Assembly: GCA_949282385.1 (NCBI GenBank)
Contig: CASDOP010000011.1
Coordinates: 1 to 64,000, forward strand
Direction of reading: 5' to 3'
Source of the DNA: an uncultured Clostridia bacterium
GTDB taxonomy: Bacteria; Bacillota; Clostridia; Christensenellales; Borkfalkiaceae
DNA: 64,000 bases
Made by a program: the position numbers and the translations under genes. Under the pieces are notes generated by a model. It saw only the letters and a list, made by a program, of their open reading frames with translations. It was not told the DNA's origin and made no database searches. Positions 57,674 to 64,000 of the stretch are shown one piece after another. Every line of letters begins with the position of its first letter. Positions within the stretch are counted from its first letter, which is position 1.

Positions 57674-59110
57674 ATGGCATATAAAACCAAGGAATGGCGC
57701 AATGCAATGCGCGTTACGGTAGACTACAACTATATGATGTCGACTGCATTGGGCGATAAGGGCATTAAGGACAGCCAGCTCAAGGCAATGAAGGGAAAGG
57801 CGGAAGAGGCTTTCGAGTATGTAAAAGCCAACCGCGGCAGGGACGACCTTTACATGGGTTGGACTGAACTTCCTTACAATCAGGACGCGATTGTTGCCGA
57901 CATTCTTGCAACGGCAAAAAATATAAGAAAGAAATTCAAGTATTTCGTCGTACTCGGCATAGGCGGCTCGGCGCTCGGTCCTATAATGGCGTTCAACGCG
58001 CTGTGCCACCTGCATTATAACGAGCTCGCTCCCTCAAAGCGCAAGGGTCCCAAGTTCTATGTCGAAGACAACGTCGACCCTGTCCGCATGGCGGCGCTTC
58101 TCGACGTTATAGAGCCTGAAAAAACTTGCTTCAATGTAATTTCCAAGTCGGGCGCGACGTCCGAAACGATGACGCAGTATCTCATAATCGCCGATATTTT
58201 AAAGAATAAGGGCGTTGATATTGCAGAAAACATGATATTCACTACCGACGCGGCTCGCGGCAATCTTTTAAAGATAGACGACGCACTCGGCGGAAAGATT
58301 AAAAAATACGTTCTTCCCGACGGCGTAGGCGGAAGATTTTCCGAACTCTGCCCCGTGGGACTTCTTCCCGCAGCCGTACTCGGCATAGACATAAAGGGCA
58401 TGCTTGCAGGCGCGGCTTATATGGACAATCTCTGCTCCAAGCCTTCGATTGCAAAGAACCCCGCGCTGGCGTGCGCAACTTTGCAGTACATAACGATGAA
58501 AGAGGGCAAGAACATCAACGTTTTAATGCCTTATTCGGATAATTTAAAGCTCATGGCAGACTGGTATTGCCAGCTGTGGGCGGAATCTCTCGGCAAGGCG
58601 GTCGACTACGACGGCAACACGGTAAATGCAGGCACTACGCCCGTGAAGAGCCTCGGCGTAACCGACCAGCATTCGCAGGTTCAGCTCTATACAGAAGGTC
58701 CTTTCGATAAGGTAATAACATTCATTTCCGTGGGCGAATATGCAACTCCCATGCCCATACCTCACGGCTGCGAAGAAATTCCCGACGTCGGCTTCCTCGG
58801 CGGACATACGATGCAGGAACTCATTCAGGCAGAAAACAAGGCTACTGCGTACGCGCTCATGGTTGCAGGCAGAATGAACTATACCATAAACCTTCCTCAG
58901 GTCAACGCGTTCACTTTGGGACAGCTTATGTTCCTTCTCGAATTGCAGACGGCATACACGGGCGCAATGCTCAATATCAACACCTTCAACCAGCCCGGCG
59001 TTGAAAACGGCAAAAAGGCAACGTTTGCTCTGCTCGGCAAGAAAGGTTACGAAGAAAAGAAGAAGGAAATCGACGCCGCTCCCCAGGCAGAAGAAAAATA
59101 CATAGTTTAA
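57674..59110 (+). CDS. pgi: Glucose-6-phosphate isomerase
   Basis: 478 residues, SIS-fold enzyme interconverting glucose-6-P and fructose-6-P. VVLGIGGSALGP, VEDNVDPVRM, VISKSGATSETMTQYL, LPDGVGGRFSELCPVGLLP, and the C-terminal QPGVENGKKATFALLGKKGY identify it. The sequence is of the Firmicute type with a single isomerase domain; no phosphomannose isomerase features. GGAGG before the ATG. A DUF3267 gene begins right at its stop codon. Confidence 0.96.
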   Translation: MAYKTKEWRNAMRVTVDYNYMMSTALGDKGIKDSQLKAMKGKAEEAFEYVKANRGRDDLYMGWTELPYNQDAIVADILATAKNIRKKFKYFVVLGIGGSALGPIMAFNALCHLHYNELAPSKRKGPKFYVEDNVDPVRMAALLDVIEPEKTCFNVISKSGATSETMTQYLIIADILKNKGVDIAENMIFTTDAARGNLLKIDDALGGKIKKYVLPDGVGGRFSELCPVGLLPAAVLGIDIKGMLAGAAYMDNLCSKPSIAKNPALACATLQYITMKEGKNINVLMPYSDNLKLMADWYCQLWAESLGKAVDYDGNTVNAGTTPVKSLGVTDQHSQVQLYTEGPFDKVITFISVGEYATPMPIPHGCEEIPDVGFLGGHTMQELIQAENKATAYALMVAGRMNYTINLPQVNAFTLGQLMFLLELQTAYTGAMLNINTFNQPGVENGKKATFALLGKKGYEEKKKEIDAAPQAEEKYIV

Positions 59111-59700
59111 TGAAGTCGGATAATTTCTTTACCGAGTTGCCGCAAGGCTATGCCGAAGTTTACAGAATAGACGCAAAAAAGGGTAAGACGGCGCTTGTCA
59201 TGAACGTCGTCGGTCTCGTTATGGCGCTGGCTGTAATTCTTCCGTGCATACTGTGCGTCAATATACGCGAGCGCGTTCGCGCAGATTACATTGTACTGAT
59301 AGTTTTCGCAGTTTGCGTTTTAGCGTATTTCGTTGCGCACGAACTCGTGCATGGCGCCGCGTATAAAATACTTACGGGCAGAAAACTCGTCTTCGGCGTA
59401 ACATTGAGCGTGGCATTCTGCGGCGTTCCCGATATATATGTTACGCGCAGAACGGCTTTAATCGCGCTGATTGCGCCTTTTGCAGTATTTTCAGTGTTGT
59501 TTTCGGCGCTGGCGGCATGGCTGTATTTTTTCAATGCGGCATACTATCTCGTAATAGTAACAATACTCGGTTTGCATTTCGGCGGTTGCGTGGGAGATCT
59601 GTACACGTTTTTGCTCCTTATCTTCAGATTTAAAGATAAAAGATTGCTCATGCGCGATACGGGACCGGAACAGGCATTTTACATGCCCGAAGATAATTGA
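59110..59700 (+). CDS. DUF3267 membrane zincin (putative metalloprotease)
   Basis: 196 residues, four to five membrane helices. The second or third contains HELVHG (about residue 78), the HExxH zinc-protease motif of DUF3267, and DLYTFLLLI with Asp at residue ~161 as a possible third ligand. Likely an intramembrane or membrane-bound peptidase of unknown substrate. It overlaps the pgi stop by one base. A terminator follows at 59712-59738. Confidence 0.82.
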   Translation: MKSDNFFTELPQGYAEVYRIDAKKGKTALVMNVVGLVMALAVILPCILCVNIRERVRADYIVLIVFAVCVLAYFVAHELVHGAAYKILTGRKLVFGVTLSVAFCGVPDIYVTRRTALIALIAPFAVFSVLFSALAAWLYFFNAAYYLVIVTILGLHFGGCVGDLYTFLLLIFRFKDKRLLMRDTGPEQAFYMPEDN

Positions 59701-59711
59701 ATTTAAATAAA

Positions 59712-59738
59712 CGGGCGGACGCGCGTCGCGTCCGCCCG
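59712..59738 (+). terminator. Hairpin after the DUF3267 gene
   Basis: CGGGCGGACGCG / CGCGTCCGCCCG with a CGT loop; no T tract follows, so termination is uncertain. Confidence 0.55.
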
Positions 59739-59749
59739 CAATAAGTATT

Positions 59750-60760
59750 ATGGAATGGAATGAAATTGCTATAATTGTAATATGTGCGACGATAGCGCTC
59801 ATAATTGCGATAATTTTTGCGCTCGCACTCTATGCCGACAGGCTTGTCTTCGGCAGAAGGCAGAACAGAAACGTCAACTTAAAATACTTTTCCGCGGAAG
59901 ATTTTTGTATAAATCGCGAAAAGATTTCGGCAAGCTACAAGGGCAAAAATCTTTTTGCCGCGGTATATTACGTTACGCCCGTCGCCGATTGCAAAAAGGT
60001 AATCCTTTTCTGTCACGGAATGGGGGCAGGGCACGCCGCATACATGACGGAAATTGCAACTCTGGCAAAATACGGCTATGCTGTGGTCGCTTACGACAGC
60101 ATAGGTTGCGGTCAGTCGGAGGGCAAAAACATACGTGGCTTCTATGCCAATACCGAGTGTGCCGTCGCGGCGTATATTGCGATAAAGAGCAACGCGAAAC
60201 TTAAAGATAAACCCGTCTATCTCGTCGGGCATAGCTGGGGCGCATATGCCGCTCTCTGTGCAACAAAATATGTAGCGGCGGAAGGCGTGGTAGCGCTTTC
60301 GGGCTTCAATACTCCTTCGCGCATGTTGCGGGACAGCGCCGCAGGCGTCATGGGCGACTTTCTCGCTCGCCTTTGCAGACCTTTCTGGTATATAATAAAT
60401 TTGTGCAAATTCGGGTTTAAAGGCAACTCCGACGCCGTTCGTTGCATTCAAAAGAGCGGCGTTCCCGCCTTTCTCGCTTACGGCACTGACGACACCGTCA
60501 TCGAAGCGGGCAATACTCCCGCCAATAAAGCCAAAGGCGTCAATATTCAGAGCGTAATTTACAAAGGCAAGGGACACAACGTTTATATAACCGACCAGGC
60601 TCAAAAACTCACCGAAGAGCTTTTGTCAGCCCTTTCGCCCTCGCGCTTTGCCTCTGCGGAGGAGAGGAAGAAGTATTTCGCTCAATTCGATTTTGTCGCC
60701 GCTACGCGCGAAGACGAAGACGTAATAAAGCAGATAACTTTCTTTATCGACAGCCATTGA
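59750..60760 (+). CDS. Membrane-anchored alpha/beta hydrolase
   Basis: 336 residues. N-terminal helix (IAIIVICATIALIIAIIFALALYA) anchors an alpha/beta-hydrolase domain with the oxyanion region FCHGMGAGHAAYM, nucleophile elbow VGHSWGAY (Ser at about 162), acid DDTV in LAYGTDDTVIEAG and His in YKGKGHNVY. Serine aminopeptidase/monoacylglycerol lipase-like group; substrate unknown. Starts right after the hairpin at 59738 with no clear Shine-Dalgarno. Terminator at 60805-60839. Confidence 0.87.
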   Translation: MEWNEIAIIVICATIALIIAIIFALALYADRLVFGRRQNRNVNLKYFSAEDFCINREKISASYKGKNLFAAVYYVTPVADCKKVILFCHGMGAGHAAYMTEIATLAKYGYAVVAYDSIGCGQSEGKNIRGFYANTECAVAAYIAIKSNAKLKDKPVYLVGHSWGAYAALCATKYVAAEGVVALSGFNTPSRMLRDSAAGVMGDFLARLCRPFWYIINLCKFGFKGNSDAVRCIQKSGVPAFLAYGTDDTVIEAGNTPANKAKGVNIQSVIYKGKGHNVYITDQAQKLTEELLSALSPSRFASAEERKKYFAQFDFVAATREDEDVIKQITFFIDSH

Positions 60761-60804
60761 CGGCTCGGCGGCAGGCAGATAACAATGTTTGTAACAAGGA
60801 TTTA

Positions 60805-60839
60805 ACGCGGCGCGGCATTTTAAAAATGCCGCGCCGCGT
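60805..60839. terminator. Palindromic hairpin after the alpha/beta hydrolase gene
   Basis: ACGCGGCGCGGCATTTT / AAAATGCCGCGCCGCGT with almost no loop. Confidence 0.65.
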
Positions 60840-60960
60840 AAATTTAATTTAGCCCGAAGCATTGCCGCACGGAAATAATTTTTTGTGTCCGCGTTTAAAA
60901 GACTAAAACACAAAAAAGACGGGCAAAATAAGGCTTAAAAAGGCTGATATGCGGCGAATG

Positions 60961-60989
60961 TTGACAAACGGCGCAATTTAGAGTATATT
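60961..60989 (+). promoter_or_regulatory. Promoter of the LOG-phosphatase pair
   Basis: TTGACA (60961-60966), 17 bp, TATATT (60984-60989). Confidence 0.8.
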
Positions 60990-61026
60990 ATATTATATCG
61001 TAAATCTGATAAGGAAAGGTAATGTC

Positions 61027-61611
61027 ATGAAAATATGCGTATTCGGCGCTTCGAGCGCGCACATAGACAAAATTTATATTGAAACAGTCGAAGAGCTTGG
61101 CGAAAAACTTGCAAAGCGCGGTCATTCGCTCGTATTCGGCGCTGGCGGAACGGGGCTTATGGGCGCCGCGGCGAGAGGCTTTAAAAGAGGCGGCGGATAC
61201 ATTTACGGAGTTGTTCCCTCGTTCTTCAAAGACGAGGGCATCGAACAGCTCTACGATAAGTGCGATAAAATAATATATACAGACACCATGCGCGAGAGAA
61301 AGGCTATTATGGAAGACGAAGCCGACGCTTTCGTCGTCGTTCCGGGCGGCGTGGGAACGTTTGAAGAGCTTTTTGAAGTGCTTACGCTCAAACAGCTCAA
61401 CCAGCACGACAAAGCCATTGTAATTCTGGATATAAACGGTTATTACGACGGCATGGAAATATTTATGGAAACGGCGTACAAGCGCAAGTTCATAACCGAG
61501 GAATGCCGCCATCTTTACATCAATCTCGACAGCATCGACGACGTGATAAAATATCTCGAAAGCTACACTCCAGACGGTACTCCCTGGCAGAAACTCAAAC
61601 TCGGCGACTGA
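61027..61611 (+). CDS. LOG family protein (nucleoside 5'-monophosphate phosphoribohydrolase)
   Basis: 194 residues. Rossmann-like start ICVFGASSA, LVFGAGGTGLMGAAARGF, and the signature PGGVGTFEELFEVLTLKQL (PGGxGTxxE) with MRERKAIM before it. LOG proteins cleave AMP-type nucleotides to base and ribose-5-phosphate; bacterial roles differ. GGAAAGG before the ATG. The phosphatase gene starts on the last base of its stop. Confidence 0.93.
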   Translation: MKICVFGASSAHIDKIYIETVEELGEKLAKRGHSLVFGAGGTGLMGAAARGFKRGGGYIYGVVPSFFKDEGIEQLYDKCDKIIYTDTMRERKAIMEDEADAFVVVPGGVGTFEELFEVLTLKQLNQHDKAIVILDINGYYDGMEIFMETAYKRKFITEECRHLYINLDSIDDVIKYLESYTPDGTPWQKLKLGD

Positions 61612-62096
61612 TGATAAACGTAATTTTTGTGTGTCTGGGCAATATATGCCGTTCGCCCATGGCGGAAGCGGTTTTCGGCGAACTCTGCAAAGAGGAGGGG
61701 CTGGAATTGTCTTTCAGAATATCGTCCTTCGGCACGTCAGACTGCGAGGAGGGCAACCCCGTCTATTACCCCGCAGCTCAGACGCTTAAAAAGCACGGCA
61801 TAACGGAGTTTACTCACCGCGCCTGCATGATTTCGCTTAAGGATATAAAGAACGCCGATTACGTCATAGTAATGGATCACATGAACATGCGCGATATAGT
61901 GCGCATGACGGGCGGTCAGTACGGCGATAAGATTTTTCAGCTCGGTTATTTCACCGACGGCAGGGACGTGGACGACCCTTGGTATACACGCGATTTCGAG
62001 CGCGCTTATTCAAGCATAGAGGCGGGGTGCAGGGCTTTTCTGGAATACCTAAAAAAAGAACACGGGAAAGCGTTGGAATACGACAGACTGCATTGA
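61611..62096 (+). CDS. Low-molecular-weight protein tyrosine phosphatase
   Basis: 161 residues. VIFVCLGNICRSPMAEAVF carries the CX5R(S) phosphate loop (Cys at 8, Arg at 14), and DPWYTRDFERAY carries the general-acid Asp of the DPW/DPY motif. Acts on phosphotyrosine or phosphoarginine proteins. The start ATG overlaps the LOG stop (TGATG); longer frames upstream overlap the LOG gene and lack support. Terminator at 62185-62212. Confidence 0.94.
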   Translation: MINVIFVCLGNICRSPMAEAVFGELCKEEGLELSFRISSFGTSDCEEGNPVYYPAAQTLKKHGITEFTHRACMISLKDIKNADYVIVMDHMNMRDIVRMTGGQYGDKIFQLGYFTDGRDVDDPWYTRDFERAYSSIEAGCRAFLEYLKKEHGKALEYDRLH

Positions 62097-62184
62097 AAGC
62101 CGTGCATATAAATGTGTGCGAGGCGTTCGCCTTTAATTGCAGCGTTATAAAAAATTGCGGTTATAACGTAATGTATTTTATAAT

Positions 62185-62212
62185 AGCCGCCCGTCGATAA
62201 GACGGGCGGCTT
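62185..62212 (+). terminator. Terminator after the phosphatase gene
   Basis: AGCCGCCCGTC / GACGGGCGGCT around GATAA, followed by TTAAATTAATT. Confidence 0.75.
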
Positions 62213-62431
62213 TAAATTAATTCGTTGCATATCTCTGTTTGTAAAGCGCAAACTTTACCGCGGACAGCTGTTTATTATAATTTATGAGTGCGACTGTACA
62301 TTCCGCACAGTACATAGATACAGCTCTGATTTTTATTCGGCTTTCCTGTTGCGCGCAATCTTTCAGGTCAAACGCACAGCACGGATTTAAATGCGTTCAA
62401 TAAAAATCAGTGTTTAATTTATTTATTTAAA

Positions 62432-62475
62432 AATGCGGTTGGGCGGCACATATGTGCCGCCCAACCGCATTTTAG
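62432..62475. terminator. 44-nt perfect palindrome ending degV
   Basis: AAAATGCGGTTGGGCGGCAC followed by AT and its exact complement, i.e. 22-bp arms with A/T at both ends, able to terminate transcripts from both directions. Confidence 0.8.
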
Positions 62476-62510
62476 TTATAACAATATCTGCATTTATAAA
62501 GCGAAAATAT

Positions 62511-63455
62511 TCAGCGTTTGAAACGGGAAATAAGGTTGTGCAGCTTGCTGCTCTTTCCCTCTTTGTCCTCGTCGTACTGCCTGCGGTCGTCGCCCATGTA
62601 GAAGAGTGCCACCGTGCCGGGACCTACGTGCGAACCCGTGCAGATGTCGTACCATTCAATAACAATGTCCTTTGCGCCCTTTTCGCGGAGGAGGGAGGCA
62701 AGGTATTCTGCGTCTTCAAGGCAGTCGCAGTGGCATATTGCAATTGTCTGGTTTGCGGCGTCAACGACGGTACTTCCAAAAGTTTCGGCTATGCGGGCAA
62801 GCGCTTTTTTTCTTCCCCTTTCAGTGCCCGCGGAAGAAATTTTGCCCTCGCCGTTCGCTCTCAGAATGGGTTTAATGTTAAGCAGAGTTCCCGCTATAGC
62901 CATCGTTGCAGAAATCCTTCCGCCGCGCCTTAAGTACTTGAGGTCTGCCACGGTGAATTCGGAATGCATGTTGAACTTATGCTCTTCAATCCATTCGGCG
63001 CATTCTTCAATGGTTGCGCCTGCGTCGCGCATCTGCGCCGCCTTTACGGCAAAAAGTCCCTCGCCGAGCGACGCGTTGAGTACGTCAGGCACAATAATTT
63101 TTCTGTCGGGGAATTCAGCTTTCGCCTGTTCGGCTGCCATTTTTGCCTGTGCGTTAGTGCCGGAAAGTCCCGAAGAAATGGTAACGATCATCACATCCCT
63201 GCCCTTTTCGAGGGAGGGTTTAATCGCATCGTAAAATTTTTCGCTGTTGACGAGCGAAGTCGCCGTATTGCAACCTGCGCGCATTGCGTCGTAAAAATTT
63301 TTGGCAGTTTCTGCAAAAGGTTTGCCCTTTTCGTAGCAAAGCGTTTCCTTTCCGTCTATTATGCAGGTGTAGGAAACTACCGTTATATTATATTTTTCTT
63401 CCATTTCGGCGGTAAGATTTGCCGCCGAATCAACAAAAATATCAAAATTACTCAT
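62511..63455 (-). CDS. DegV family fatty-acid-binding protein
   Basis: 314 residues. FDIFVDSAANLTAEMEEKY, the SLVNSEKFYD loop (TSxxxxxxF), TISSGLSGTNAQA, ADLKYLRRGGRIS and GTLLNIKPIL are DegV markers. In Firmicutes DegV/FakB proteins present fatty acids to the FakA kinase. No fakA lies nearby. The start is at 63455 in front of a short leader; AGCGACATG has a weak AGCG site. Ends at the palindromic terminator. Confidence 0.93.
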   Translation of the reverse strand: MSNFDIFVDSAANLTAEMEEKYNITVVSYTCIIDGKETLCYEKGKPFAETAKNFYDAMRAGCNTATSLVNSEKFYDAIKPSLEKGRDVMIVTISSGLSGTNAQAKMAAEQAKAEFPDRKIIVPDVLNASLGEGLFAVKAAQMRDAGATIEECAEWIEEHKFNMHSEFTVADLKYLRRGGRISATMAIAGTLLNIKPILRANGEGKISSAGTERGRKKALARIAETFGSTVVDAANQTIAICHCDCLEDAEYLASLLREKGAKDIVIEWYDICTGSHVGPGTVALFYMGDDRRQYDEDKEGKSSKLHNLISRFKR

Positions 63456-63658
63456 GTCGCTCCCGTAAAGCGCGACTTTGCGCGCCTTAATACGTTTTAG
63501 TTTATTGATTGCCGAAATTTATTTATACTTTTTATATCGACAATAATATTATAGTTGTTGAGGAAATATTTTACAATGTTTTGCCGCGCATAATAACTCT
63601 ATTGTTCTTTTAAAGCGGTAAACTAATGCAAAAAGTCTCTCTACCGCCAAAAAAATGC

Positions 63659-63718
63659 ACTCTACCTGCAGTAGAGTTAATATTATAGGTTGATTTTCGG
63701 ATTGTGATGTGCTAAAAT
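63659..63718 (+). promoter_or_regulatory. Xre-gene promoter with upstream inverted repeat
   Basis: ACTCTAC (63659-63665) and GTAGAGT (63671-63677) form a perfect 7-bp inverted repeat around CTGCA. TTGATT (63690-63695), 17 bp, TAAAAT (63713-63718) follow; +1 would be 63725, the A of the ATG. Confidence 0.6.
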
Positions 63719-63724
63719 ACGAGT

Positions 63725-64000
63725 ATGGAAGATTTGAAGGATATCATAGCGAAAAATCTCGTGCGCCTTCGCCAGAAGGCAGGTCTTACGCAGTTGAAAC
63801 TCGCCGAGATGCTCAACTATTCGGATAAAGCCGTCTCCAAGTGGGAGAGGGGAGAGTCAATACCCGATCTTCGCGTGCTTATTCAGCTTGCGGAAATTTA
63901 TAACATAAAGGTTGACGATATAATAACCGAGCAGCCCGAAAAAGTTGTAAATCCCAAGATGAACCTTTTCAAAAAACGGTTGCTCATCGTGCTGCTTTCC
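63725..64000 (+). CDS. Xre-type helix-turn-helix regulator (3' end outside window)
   Basis: The first 92 residues are seen. Residues ~5-62 are a Cro/CI HTH (NLVRLRQKAGLTQLKLAEMLNYSDKAVSKWERGESIPDL, then VLIQLAEIYNIKVDDII). From about residue 80 a hydrophobic stretch begins (KKRLLIVLLS), so this is likely one of the HTH-plus-membrane proteins common in Clostridia. No Shine-Dalgarno; the promoter predicts a leaderless message. The inverted repeat upstream is a candidate for autoregulation. Confidence 0.85.
   Translation, partial: MEDLKDIIAKNLVRLRQKAGLTQLKLAEMLNYSDKAVSKWERGESIPDLRVLIQLAEIYNIKVDDIITEQPEKVVNPKMNLFKKRLLIVLLS

Larger units (their letters stand above)
62097..62510. other. 414-bp gap between the phosphatase and degV genes
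   Basis: Two terminators (62185-62212 and 62432-62475) enclose about 220 bp with a promoter-like TTTACC/TATAAT at 62254-62281 and a 39-codon frame starting at 62284. This could be a small transcript, but nothing is recognised. Confidence 0.5.

Noticed and set aside
1..64000. tRNA, rRNA, tmRNA, CRISPR array or transposase genes
   Set aside because: No cloverleaf-like sequences with CCA-type ends, no conserved rRNA stretches, no regular repeat-spacer pattern and no transposase motifs were found by eye. tRNAscan-SE or Infernal runs would be decisive.

Overview
The window comes from a spore-forming Clostridia-type Firmicute. The evidence is spoVT, spoVB-yabN, spoIIGA-sigE-sigG and an uninterrupted sigK, the order pta-ackA-yceD-rpmF, a zinc-ribbon L32, a GlyQS-type glycyl-tRNA synthetase, and Bacillus/Clostridium-style blocks (secG-rnr-smpB; obgE-yhbY-nadD-yqeK-rsfS). 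GC-rich codons with very GC-rich terminator hairpins, plus acetate (pta-ackA) and formate-THF ligase genes, suggest an anaerobic fermenter, perhaps an uncultured gut lineage. The exact taxon cannot be read from this sequence. No rRNA, tRNA, CRISPR array, transposase or prophage was seen.

Layout. 1-4.0 kb: a chimeric reading frame (nitroreductase joined to antiporter C-terminus), a DUF3737 beta-helix protein, a MepA-like MATE pump behind a compact terminator-riboswitch candidate, and a secreted protein. 4.1-10.8 kb: the sporulation block spoVT-spoVB-yabN-dus, then spoIIGA-sigE and sigG. 11-15.2 kb: tmcAL, then pta-ackA, then yceD-rpmF. 15.5-18.4 kb: a copper P-type ATPase with a C-terminal chaperone domain and an ArsR regulator. 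18.7-27.8 kb: sigK, tyrS with a tyrosine-rich leader peptide and attenuator, yigZ, glyS, fhs, glnS and a duplicated CvpA-like membrane protein. 27.8-34.7 kb: DUF1540, rplI, DUF2207-lemA-nudix, a UDP-sugar pyrophosphorylase and a trypsin-like lipoprotein. 34.9-41.1 kb (minus strand): metA-metY-smpB, rnr, secG, a DMT transporter. 41.4-46.2 kb (minus): gpmI, tpiA, a membrane protein and pgk, where gpmI, tpiA and pgk each have their own promoter. 46.4-54.6 kb: tyrA, a BI-1 protein, a UPF0173 hydrolase, rho, obgE, yhbY, a nadD-yqeK fusion and rsfS. 54.9-64 kb: a small membrane protein, a DeoC-like protein, a Dda/RecD-like helicase, pgi, a DUF3267 protease, an alpha/beta hydrolase, a LOG protein, a low-MW phosphatase, DegV and a truncated Xre regulator.

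Two observations stand out. First, a 20-codon open frame with five tyrosine codons sits between a perfect consensus promoter and an intrinsic terminator ahead of tyrS. Three mutually exclusive helices can be drawn, as in classical amino-acid attenuators; Firmicute tyrS is normally controlled by a T-box. Second, several genes, including that leader frame, have a -10 box placed so that transcription should begin at or within about 4 nt of the start codon and have no Shine-Dalgarno sequence, which points to habitual leaderless translation. Other oddities are DKTAT instead of DKTGT in the copper ATPase, a possible internal start releasing a CopZ-like chaperone, a DeoC homologue lacking its Schiff-base lysine, an enlarged phosphoglycerate kinase, and a Spo0A-type spoIIGA promoter with the 22-bp spacing known from Bacillus.
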